Shown: piece by piece, positions 1 to 5,283 of the stretch
Layout of the letters: each line of letters begins with the position of its first letter
Numbering within the stretch: the stretch's first letter is position 1
NCBI GenBank assembly: GCA_023474015.1
Contig: JAMCYN010000111.1
Coordinates: 1-5,461, forward strand
Source of the DNA: Armatimonadota bacterium
GTDB taxonomy: Bacteria; Armatimonadota; UBA5829
DNA: 5,461 bases
Reading direction: 5' to 3'
The notes under the pieces: generated by a model
Told to the model about the DNA's origin: nothing
What the model saw: the letters and a program-made list of their open reading frames with translations, nothing else
Database searches by the model: none
Position numbers and translations under genes: made by a program

Positions 1-395
1 TAGACAAGGTATGAAGTAGGCCCTGTCACCTGGAAGCCATTAAATACCGTATTGTCTGCCGAGATTTGTACCGCCGCCGCAGCACCACTACCCGAAATAA
101 TCACCACGCCATCAGCCACGTAAATGATGCCGGAAGTGTTTACAAGCGATACCCCGGACGACGCGTTATAGGTCCCTGCCTGGACTCTCACGGTATCTCC
201 AGCGCTGACTAACGAAGCCATGTCGCCATGGTCGATTGTTGCCCAAGCATGAGCGTCATCCGGCACGGAGCCATCATTTGAATCGCTCCCTGTCGTCGAC
301 ACGTAGTACGTCGCGGCAGAGCAACATACCGGGGCTGCCACCAATAAGATGACAGCGAATACTAAAGCAAATTTCCAACCGATACTGTTATGCAT
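1..395 (-). CDS. Exported right-handed beta-helix protein, N-terminal part (C-terminus beyond window edge)
   Basis: An open frame of 131 codons runs from the ATG at 395 to the left edge with no stop. The protein opens with a Sec signal peptide: His2 and Lys8 in a short N-region, a hydrophobic core at about residues 9-21 (FALVFAVILLVAA), and a likely signal peptidase I cut after SAA near residue 28. The mature part starts TYYVSTTGSDSNDGS and continues with AWATI and AGDTVRVQAGTYN, the usual opening of secreted parallel beta-helix (DUF1565 / pectate-lyase-like) proteins, where short beta-strand rungs build a solenoid. Later stretches such as VVIISGSG and NTVFNGFQV look like the first rungs. Such proteins are typically extracellular and often bind or cleave polysaccharide; no catalytic residues can be judged from this fragment. 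A GAGGGG Shine-Dalgarno (405-410) lies 9 bases before the ATG. The family call is firm, the activity is unknown. Confidence 0.85.
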   Translation of the reverse strand, partial: MHNSIGWKFALVFAVILLVAAPVCCSAATYYVSTTGSDSNDGSVPDDAHAWATIDHGDMASLVSAGDTVRVQAGTYNASSGVSLVNTSGIIYVADGVVIISGSGAAAAVQISADNTVFNGFQVTGPTSYLV

Positions 396-689
396 TGTAC
401 TTGTCCCCTCTCCTTTCGTTTTTCCGACCCGTGCCCACACAGCAAGGTCGGCCATTTCAAGAATCAGATATTCACATCAAACGGTCGTCTGCTCCCTCCT
501 TTCGAGGCTGCCATAAAGCCCACACGCTGACGGCAGTGTTCCGAACCTAAGGCTGAGGGAAGACCCCACCACATTTCCTCCGGCCACTAATGGGATTATG
601 GAGAGGTCCGTCCCCCAGTTCTGTTACTCCCAGCCTTGCCATCCACGTGTGACGCAAGCATGGTCGGCTGCGCGAGTAAGTCACTAATC
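396..689 (-). other. Non-coding gap with possible structured leader of the beta-helix gene
   Basis: No gene is visible in these 294 bases between the ROK stop and the beta-helix start, which are read in the same direction. Read on the minus strand, several short helices are possible: TCCCTC (560-555) with GAGGGA (498-493), enclosing CTGCC (536-532) with GGCAG (512-508), followed by a CCGACC/GGTCGG hairpin (451-446 with 429-424) just before the ribosome binding site. An imperfect 14-base palindrome lies at 478-491 (CAAACG-GT-CGTCTG). I see no convincing -35/-10 pair; CATAAT (read on the minus strand near 600-595) has no good -35 partner. No hairpin plus T-run marks a ROK terminator. The region does not match any riboswitch consensus I know. 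Confidence 0.35.
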
Positions 690-1925
690 TCACTTGACTG
701 CCCGAGCCTTCAAGTTGTCTTCATAAACTGCTCTGTATGGCTGACACAGAATCAACCCGACTGCTCCTCTCGACAGAAATTCTTTGCAATTGACCGCGGC
801 CCTGATTTCTACGCCTCTGTCACGGTTCTTGATATAGTTCAGTGCTTGCAGCCTGATGTCGTCGATAACCGTGCTCGGCGACAGATCGATAAGTGTTCCG
901 GCAACTATGATCGTCCTCGGGGCAAACAGCGCGATGGAGTTGGCGATTCCTATGCCAAGGTATTTCACCACGTTGGCATAGGACTGCTTCGCCTTAGGAT
1001 CACCCTTGCGCGCCATCTCGAACCCGCGCCGCACCAGGGCTTCGCGTTCCGCGTGCGGCATGCTCGTCGCCTGCTTGGCGACCTCCGGCCACAACCCTCT
1101 TATGAACGCGATATCCGATGATAGCGCCTCCAGACACCCGTGGTTGCCGCACGAACACTGTGGACCTGACGCATCTATGATGGTATGACCTATCATGTTT
1201 CCGGAATGGTGTATGCCATGGACCGGTTCCTGGCCGTATAGCAACGCGCCGCCGACGCCTTCAGCGACGACCAGATAGAACGTGCCGCCCTCGCGCCGCT
1301 CCGAGGAGAACCAGTGATGGGTGAGGGCGCCCGCACGGACGCAGTTGTCCGCGACGACAGGTATCTGAAGCTGTTCCTCGAGCAGACGCGTTATCGGGAC
1401 GTCCTGCCAACCCGGCATATATGTCGTCTCCTCGATGACACCCAGTACCGGATTAACGCGGACGCCGTGGACTACAACGCCCACGCCGCCCAGTGTCCGG
1501 ACATTCCTGTCCGCCGCATCGGCGCAGCGCTCGATTCCGGTCACTATGGTGTCGATGGTAGCCTCGACATCGTCACTGGTCGAATCCCAATTGATGATCC
1601 TGCGGGCGAGTATATCGAGTGTCGGTGTAGCTACCACAATCTCTATAGCCTCCGGCGTCAGCCTGACACCCGCGACGGCGGCTCCGTTGGGATTGATGGT
1701 CAGGAGCACCATAGGTCTGCCGCGGGGCCCGGTCACGGCTCCGACCTCCGCCAACACGCCTTCCGCCAACAGCTCCTTGCAAGTGTCGCAGATGCAAGTG
1801 AGGCTAAGCCCCGTACTCTTGGCGAGCTGTGCCTTGGAGAGCGGTCCGTTCATTCGCAGACAAAGAGTAATTGCGGCCCGGCTGTTCTGCTTGAGCAGTT
1901 TGACGCCTTTTCTTGAGTTATCCAC
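690..1925 (-). CDS. ROK-family transcriptional regulator (NagC/XylR type)
   Basis: A 411-residue protein. Residues about 17-78 form a winged helix-turn-helix (GPLSKAQLAKSTGLS, recognition helix about 42-54, wing ending GRPMVLLTINP), followed by a ROK sugar-binding/kinase-like domain. The ROK zinc signature is complete: His247, then Cys257, Cys259 and Cys264 in CSCGNHGCLE. The catalytic-type Asp193 sits in ADNCVRAGAL. Features of a working kinase are degraded: the DxGxT phosphate loop after residue 82 is replaced by AGVRLT, and the sugar-contacting Glu of the usual GExGH is Met244 (GNMIGH). It is therefore probably a sugar-responsive DNA-binding regulator, not a kinase. The start is GTG 1925, with GGAGGA (1931-1936) 5 bases upstream. 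The frame extends to TTG 2006, but that stretch is the promoter (TTG is the start of the -35 box). It is divergent from the cupin gene. The recognition helix carries three cysteines (44, 46, 49). The effector is unknown. Confidence 0.9.
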   Translation of the reverse strand: MDNSRKGVKLLKQNSRAAITLCLRMNGPLSKAQLAKSTGLSLTCICDTCKELLAEGVLAEVGAVTGPRGRPMVLLTINPNGAAVAGVRLTPEAIEIVVATPTLDILARRIINWDSTSDDVEATIDTIVTGIERCADAADRNVRTLGGVGVVVHGVRVNPVLGVIEETTYMPGWQDVPITRLLEEQLQIPVVADNCVRAGALTHHWFSSERREGGTFYLVVAEGVGGALLYGQEPVHGIHHSGNMIGHTIIDASGPQCSCGNHGCLEALSSDIAFIRGLWPEVAKQATSMPHAEREALVRRGFEMARKGDPKAKQSYANVVKYLGIGIANSIALFAPRTIIVAGTLIDLSPSTVIDDIRLQALNYIKNRDRGVEIRAAVNCKEFLSRGAVGLILCQPYRAVYEDNLKARAVK

Positions 1926-1930
1926 CGACG

Positions 1931-1936
1931 TCCTCC
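1931..1936 (-). promoter_or_regulatory. Shine-Dalgarno site that fixes the ROK start
   Basis: GGAGGA on the minus strand, 5 bases before GTG 1925. The alternative TTG at 2006 has no ribosome binding site and would lie inside the -35 box, so the 27 extra codons are rejected. Confidence 0.8.
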
Positions 1937-1977
1937 ATATATGACTAAGCGGCGCGTATAAAGTCGCCACGTACCGG

Positions 1978-2006
1978 AGTCTATCACTGTATTCCACAGT
2001 TGTCAA
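1978..2006 (-). promoter_or_regulatory. Sigma-70 promoter of the ROK regulator gene
   Basis: On the minus strand, TTGACA (2006-2001, perfect -35) is separated by exactly 17 bases from TAGACT (1983-1978, 4 of 6 to TATAAT). Expected transcription start is near 1971, giving a leader of about 45 bases before GTG 1925. An A/T-rich tract (2019-2035, A-runs on the minus strand) lies upstream where an UP element would be. The spacer holds a perfect inverted repeat (separate entry). Confidence 0.75.
1986..2000. promoter_or_regulatory. Probable operator: inverted repeat in the ROK promoter spacer
   Basis: ACTGT-ATTCC-ACAGT on the plus strand: two perfect 5-base arms around 5 bases, filling 15 of the 17 bases between the -35 and -10 boxes of the ROK promoter. 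A protein bound here would block RNA polymerase, the normal geometry for a repressor site. The encoded ROK protein, a family that binds DNA as a dimer, is the obvious candidate, giving negative autoregulation. The position is seen directly; the identity of the binder is inferred. Confidence 0.6.
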
Positions 2007-2092
2007 TAGGTGCCGATGAAATATTTTGTTTTTTTGCCCCGCAAGCTTATCTCACGTTTGGCAGGTCGCGAGAAAGTAATTATCGAGACCCC

Positions 2093-2121
2093 TTGACAAA
2101 AGACCGATCCGGGGATATATT
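2093..2121 (+). promoter_or_regulatory. Sigma-70 promoter of the cupin isomerase gene
   Basis: TTGACA (2093-2098, perfect) with a 17-base spacer to TATATT (2116-2121, 5 of 6 to consensus). Expected start is near 2128, which gives a leader of about 160 bases before ATG 2291. It faces away from the ROK promoter, with 86 bases between the two -35 boxes, so one bound regulator could influence both. Confidence 0.8.
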
Positions 2122-2160
2122 GAGTAAGTGCCGCGTATTAATTGAGGGAACAAGATTTTC

Positions 2161-2172
2161 AGTGTGGACACT
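2161..2172. repeat. Short perfect inverted repeat downstream of the cupin promoter
   Basis: AGTGT-GG-ACACT, 5-base arms around 2 bases, about 33-45 bases after the expected transcription start. It is directly followed by a second inverted repeat, TCCGA-CGAC-TCGGA (2172-2185). Each could be an operator or, in RNA, a small hairpin. The arms resemble but do not equal the ROK promoter repeat (ACTGT/ACAGT) and the spacing differs. Confidence 0.35.
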
Positions 2173-2216
2173 CCGACGACTCGGATCCCGCGCCCAAGGA
2201 TAGTCATAGACGAATA

Positions 2217-2275
2217 AGGGGTCACCGTTGATCTCGGTGAAGCTGCCATGATCGAGATCCCCTGATAAGGGTGAC
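2217..2275 (+). promoter_or_regulatory. Structured 5' leader with competing helices before the cupin start
   Basis: A perfect 7-base stem, GATCTCG (2230-2236) with CGAGATC (2253-2259), is nested in a 6-base stem, GTCACC (2221-2226) with GGTGAC (2270-2275). Two other pairings compete with or cross these: AGGG (2217-2220) with CCCT (2260-2263), and CCCT (2260-2263) with AGGG (2268-2271) as a tight hairpin. The structure ends 4 bases before the Shine-Dalgarno site (2280-2285), so it could affect translation start. It matches no riboswitch class I recognise. The inverted repeats are seen; regulatory use is inferred. Confidence 0.45.
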
Positions 2276-2290
2276 ATGCAAGGAGTGAAA

Positions 2291-3508
2291 ATGATAGTCA
2301 TAGTCAGCACTCAGACAAGACGCAGTCTGGTGGAAAGAGCGCTGGAACGCAACAACGGCATCCTCCAACTGGAACCCGCGTGGGTGATGAGTGACTACCT
2401 GCCGCCGGGACGGAGGCTGGGTCTCAAGGAGAGCGAATACGAGGTTGGGGAGCGCGGATGGATCACGGAGCGCTGGCTGGCCTCCACCACCCAGGTAGAC
2501 TGTGAGAGACGACTCCCGGACGAGGGTCTGAGCTATATAAAGACCGAGGACGATGAATGCATGACGCTCAAGGAAGCGGTCGAAGTGGGCGGCGATCTCA
2601 TAATGGGCGAGGACTATGCCCGCGCTCATAAGACTCTGGGGCGGCTTGCGAAGATCTACGATTACGGCATTCGTCTTCCTTGTCACCTCCACCAGATGAA
2701 GGAGCACGCCGCGCTGGTGGGGCGGAATCCCAAGGAGGAGGCCTACTATTTTCCTGAAGGAGTGGACATGGGGCCTCACCCGGAGGGGTTCTTCGGTGTG
2801 CATCCTTACATAGCGGCCCAGAGGAATTACGACATCCTGCTTCCCTATCTGATGGACTGGAACAGCGACTTGATACTCCAACACACCAGGGGCTACGTCA
2901 ACGTGCCCGGAGACGGATTCCACCTTCCCGCGGGCGTTCCTCACGCTCCGGGAACTGCGCTGACGATCGAGCTTCAGGAAGACTCGGACGTTGCCGCCAT
3001 TATGCAAGCGCTGATAGCCGGAAAGATCATCTCGAAAGACCTGCTTTTCAAGGATGTACGTCCCCAAGACCGGCATAGTCGGGGCGAGAGAATCATTCTG
3101 GACCAGATCAACTGGGAGGTCAGTGGCGATCCGTTCTTCTACGAGAACCGTCACACTCCTCCCGTGTTGATAGAGGAGTCACGCCAGCCGGGAGGAGAGG
3201 AATACTGGATCTATTACAACTCCTCCAGGTTCAGCGGCAAAAAGCTCATCGTGAAGCCGGGCCTTAGCTTTACCGGAGTGGACAATGGCGTCTACAGCGT
3301 TCTTGTTTGGCGGGGCAAGGGCCGTTATGACGGACACGAGATTTCCGCCGGGTGCCCTGGATCGGACGAACTTCTGGTCAGCCACGAGAATGCCACAAAA
3401 CCCATCGTAGTTGAAAACACCGGACGCGAAGAGCTGGTGTTGATCAAGTTCTTCGGCCCTGACATCAACCCGGACGCGCCCGTGTTGGACAAGGTCGGAA
3501 CCGTATGA
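2291..3508 (+). CDS. Mannose-6-phosphate isomerase-like double-cupin protein (class I ManA related)
   Basis: A 405-residue metal-dependent cupin related to type I phosphomannose isomerases, which interconvert aldose and ketose 6-phosphates in the cytoplasm. The first cupin has the likely metal ligands: CHLHQ (His132, His134; ManA has LQVH), Glu150 in PKEEAYYF (ManA KTExWY), and His218 in LPAGVPHAPG (ManA AGTxHA). It is followed by ELQEDSDV, like the NSD motif of ManA. Residues about 305-395 look like a second, C-terminal beta barrel (KKLIVKPGLSF to LVLIKFFGP). Residues 1-125 match no family I can name. ATG 2291 is chosen over ATG 2276 because AAGGAG (2280-2285) lies 5 bases before it and inside the longer version. 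It is divergent from the ROK gene under its own promoter. The ManA Gln ligand is His here and the flanks differ, so the substrate may not be mannose 6-phosphate. No signal peptide. Confidence 0.75.
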   Translation: MIVIVSTQTRRSLVERALERNNGILQLEPAWVMSDYLPPGRRLGLKESEYEVGERGWITERWLASTTQVDCERRLPDEGLSYIKTEDDECMTLKEAVEVGGDLIMGEDYARAHKTLGRLAKIYDYGIRLPCHLHQMKEHAALVGRNPKEEAYYFPEGVDMGPHPEGFFGVHPYIAAQRNYDILLPYLMDWNSDLILQHTRGYVNVPGDGFHLPAGVPHAPGTALTIELQEDSDVAAIMQALIAGKIISKDLLFKDVRPQDRHSRGERIILDQINWEVSGDPFFYENRHTPPVLIEESRQPGGEEYWIYYNSSRFSGKKLIVKPGLSFTGVDNGVYSVLVWRGKGRYDGHEISAGCPGSDELLVSHENATKPIVVENTGREELVLIKFFGPDINPDAPVLDKVGTV

Positions 3509-3629
3509 AACTTGCACTTTTCAGGCTCATATTCGTGGAGGGGATATCTTCGTTGCCGATACGTCTCGGAAGTTTCGAGGCGAGGTTCTGGGAAGTGTTC
3601 GCAGAAGCATCAGCAACTTCATAGCATAT
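3509..3629. other. Convergent intergenic gap with one hairpin, no clear terminator
   Basis: The cupin gene and the SIS gene end facing each other with 121 bases between. The only notable structure is CGTCTCG-GAAGTTT-CGAGGCG (3562-3582), a 7-base stem with one G-U pair. No T-run follows it on either strand, so it is not a standard intrinsic terminator; it might still act as a bidirectional mRNA end or stabiliser. No gene is visible here. Confidence 0.4.
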
Positions 3630-4238
3630 TTACCGATACTTTTCCTGCACTTTGTCTCGCACGACGGACGCCAGTAGATGCGCCACGGCCATGTGAATGT
3701 CTTCCACCCAAAGAATGTTGGGGGTGGGCACGTTTATGTAGATGTCGGTATACGGCTCGTCTTTGCCTTTCTTCGCGCCACCGAATGTTATGGTGGTCGC
3801 CCCGATTTCTTTCGCGAGCTTGTAGGCATTGATGATGTTGGCGGAGTTGCCGCTGCCGGTGATACCAATCACGACATCCCCCGGCTGAATCCAGTTGCGG
3901 AGTTGCTCGGCGAAGGCGTTTTCAAAGCCGGCGTCGTTTGCCCAGGCCGTGAGAGCCGACACGCTGTCGCACAGGCACATTGCCTTTAGGCGCTTACCCT
4001 GCACGACGACCTGGTCGCGCGCGTCGCTCGAGACAAGGTGTTTCTGCAGGTCGTTGACGTTGTGGGCGGCTGTAGAGCCGTGGCCGCCGTTACCCATCGT
4101 GAAGACGGTCTTGCCTTCCTCGAAAGCCCTGTAAATCTCGTTGGCAGCTTTGTCCAGCGCTTCAACGGGCAGGTTTGAGAAAACCTCCTGCACTCCGCTA
4201 AGATATGTAGTTATGCTTTGCTTGAAATCCGTGCTCAT
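3630..4238 (-). CDS. SIS-domain sugar-phosphate isomerase-like protein (GmhA/DiaA group)
   Basis: A 202-residue single SIS domain, close to the usual length of sedoheptulose-7-phosphate isomerases (about 190-200). The first phosphate-binding loop is MGNGGHGSTAAH (residues 48-59), the second is ITGSGNSANI (126-135). Between them lies DSVSALTAWANDAGFENAF (91-109), very like the GmhA consensus. The C-terminal helix VEDIHMAVAHLL (178-189) keeps the His (182) equivalent to the GmhA catalytic histidine. The first-loop helix reads HNVNDLQKH where GmhA has HFAEEL, so the catalytic Glu appears replaced by Asn/Asp; classical heptose isomerase activity is therefore doubtful. Start ATG 4238 is set by GAGGTG (4245-4250), 6 bases upstream and inside the end of the E1 beta gene. 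Only 5 bases separate it from that stop, so the two are almost certainly co-transcribed and probably translationally coupled. It is the last gene of the operon. The substrate is not identifiable. Confidence 0.85.
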   Translation of the reverse strand: MSTDFKQSITTYLSGVQEVFSNLPVEALDKAANEIYRAFEEGKTVFTMGNGGHGSTAAHNVNDLQKHLVSSDARDQVVVQGKRLKAMCLCDSVSALTAWANDAGFENAFAEQLRNWIQPGDVVIGITGSGNSANIINAYKLAKEIGATTITFGGAKKGKDEPYTDIYINVPTPNILWVEDIHMAVAHLLASVVRDKVQEKYR

Positions 4239-4243
4239 TTGAT

Positions 4244-5266
4244 TCACCTCGCGGCCACTGTAGTGGCATTCAATTCGTTTAACTGCAGATCGCCGAAGAG
4301 ACTTCTGACGGCGGAAACCACTTTGTCCACGTTCGGGAGCATTTCCTGCTCGAGTTCCTGTGCGCAGGGGATGGGAATATCCATGGCTGCAACGCGAACT
4401 ATCGGTGCGTCCAGATAATCGAAGCAATACTCGGATACTCTCGCGGAAACCTCCGCGCCCACGCCGATATTTTTGTGTCCCTCTTCAAAGCAGACCAGCC
4501 TGCCTGTCTTTTTGACGGACGCGAAGATCGTCTGCTCATCCATCGGGGCAATGGTTCTGAGGTCAACTACCTCTGCCTCGATTCCGCTTTCCTTCCGGAG
4601 TCTGTCAGAGGCCTCCAGGGCCTGTAAGACGCACCTGGCGTGAGCGACGATGGTAACGTCGCGGCCCTCGCGCTTCACATCGGCTTTGCCCAAGGGGATA
4701 AGACACTCCTCATCCGGCACAGGGCCCTTCGTATTGTAGAGAGCGCCGTGCTCGATGAATACGACCGGGTTGTTCTCGCGAATCGCGGACTTCAGAAGGC
4801 CTTTGGCGTCGTATGGCGTCGCGGGCATCACAACCTTGAGCCCCGGGAAGTGCGCGAAGAGCATCTCGAAGCTCTGAGAGTGCTGCGCCGCATAGCTCTT
4901 ACCGGCGGAGCCTTGCGTGCGGATGACAAGTGGCACTTCTACCTGCCCGCCGAGCATGTAGCGCACCTTCGCCGCCTGGTTAACGATCTGGTCGAAGCAG
5001 ACGGTGGTGAAGTCAACGAACATAATCTCGGCGATGGGCCGAAGACCCGTCAATGCCGCGCCCAGGGCGGCGCCGATGATTGCAGTCTCGGCTAGCGGAG
5101 TATCCATGACCCGCTTCGGGCCGAACTTGTCGAACATATCCCGGGAGACCCTCATCGCGCCGCCGAAGAACCCGACGTCCTCGCCCATAAGCAATACGCG
5201 CTCATCTCGAGTCATCTCCTCACACATCGCTTCGTTTATTGCTTGCCAATAAAGAATTTCTCTCAT
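4244..5266 (-). CDS. Thiamine-diphosphate-dependent dehydrogenase E1 component, beta subunit (PDH/acetoin dehydrogenase type)
   Basis: A 340-residue protein, the normal length for PdhB/AcoB/BkdB-type beta subunits. Conserved segments in order: LLMGEDVGFFGG (26-36), FGPKRVMDTPLAE (48-60) with Glu60 expected to contact the thiamine pyrimidine ring, GLRPIAEIMFVDF (74-86), DQIVNQAAKVRYMLGG (92-107), QHSQS (128-132) with active-site-type His129, PGLKVVMPATPYDAKGLL (141-158), and the transketolase C-terminal domain VVDLRTIAPMD (233-243) and KTGRLVCFEEGH (253-264). Everything needed for an active alpha2beta2 E1 looks intact. Start ATG 5266 has AAAGGA (5273-5278) 6 bases upstream; the in-frame extension to 5335 overlaps the E1 alpha gene and is rejected. 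The gap to the E1 alpha stop is 17 bases. The 2-oxoacid or ketose substrate cannot be told from the beta subunit, and no E2 follows. Confidence 0.93.
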   Translation of the reverse strand: MREILYWQAINEAMCEEMTRDERVLLMGEDVGFFGGAMRVSRDMFDKFGPKRVMDTPLAETAIIGAALGAALTGLRPIAEIMFVDFTTVCFDQIVNQAAKVRYMLGGQVEVPLVIRTQGSAGKSYAAQHSQSFEMLFAHFPGLKVVMPATPYDAKGLLKSAIRENNPVVFIEHGALYNTKGPVPDEECLIPLGKADVKREGRDVTIVAHARCVLQALEASDRLRKESGIEAEVVDLRTIAPMDEQTIFASVKKTGRLVCFEEGHKNIGVGAEVSARVSEYCFDYLDAPIVRVAAMDIPIPCAQELEQEMLPNVDKVVSAVRSLFGDLQLNELNATTVAAR

Positions 5267-5283
5267 AGTAAGTCCTTTCAGTG

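Noticed and set aside
310..330. Lipoprotein signal in the beta-helix protein (cysteines 24-25)
   Set aside because: The residues before the cysteines (AAPV) do not fit the lipobox, while SAA just after gives a normal signal peptidase I site.
396..660. Known riboswitch such as a cyclic-di-GMP (GEMM) element upstream of the beta-helix gene
   Set aside because: A TATGGCAGCC stretch is faintly reminiscent, but the core GEMM sequence (ACGCAAAGCC) and its partner helices are missing.
1314..1944. Long plus-strand frames opposite the ROK gene
   Set aside because: They overlap the conserved helix-turn-helix and ROK domains on the other strand, are low-complexity in composition, and lack ribosome sites.
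2248..2268. Five-codon leader peptide (ATG ATC GAG ATC CCC TGA TAA)
   Set aside because: It lies within the hairpin loop and stem, has only a weak GGTGA upstream, and shows no run of a regulatory amino acid.
2222..3154. 310-codon minus-strand open frame opposite the cupin gene
   Set aside because: It lies wholly antisense to a gene with clear cupin motifs, its peptide has no recognisable domain, and it would run through the divergent leader. It is a codon-bias shadow.
3562..3582. Intrinsic terminator between the convergent genes
   Set aside because: The stem is reasonable but no T-run follows on either strand.
3678..4134. Plus-strand frames opposite the SIS gene
   Set aside because: Antisense to the conserved phosphate-binding loops of the SIS domain and unlike any protein I recognise.
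4239..4427. N-terminal extension of the SIS protein to ATG 4427
   Set aside because: The extra 63 residues overlap the conserved C-terminus of E1 beta in another frame, are Arg/Ser-rich with no domain, and the ATG at 4238 has a good ribosome site.
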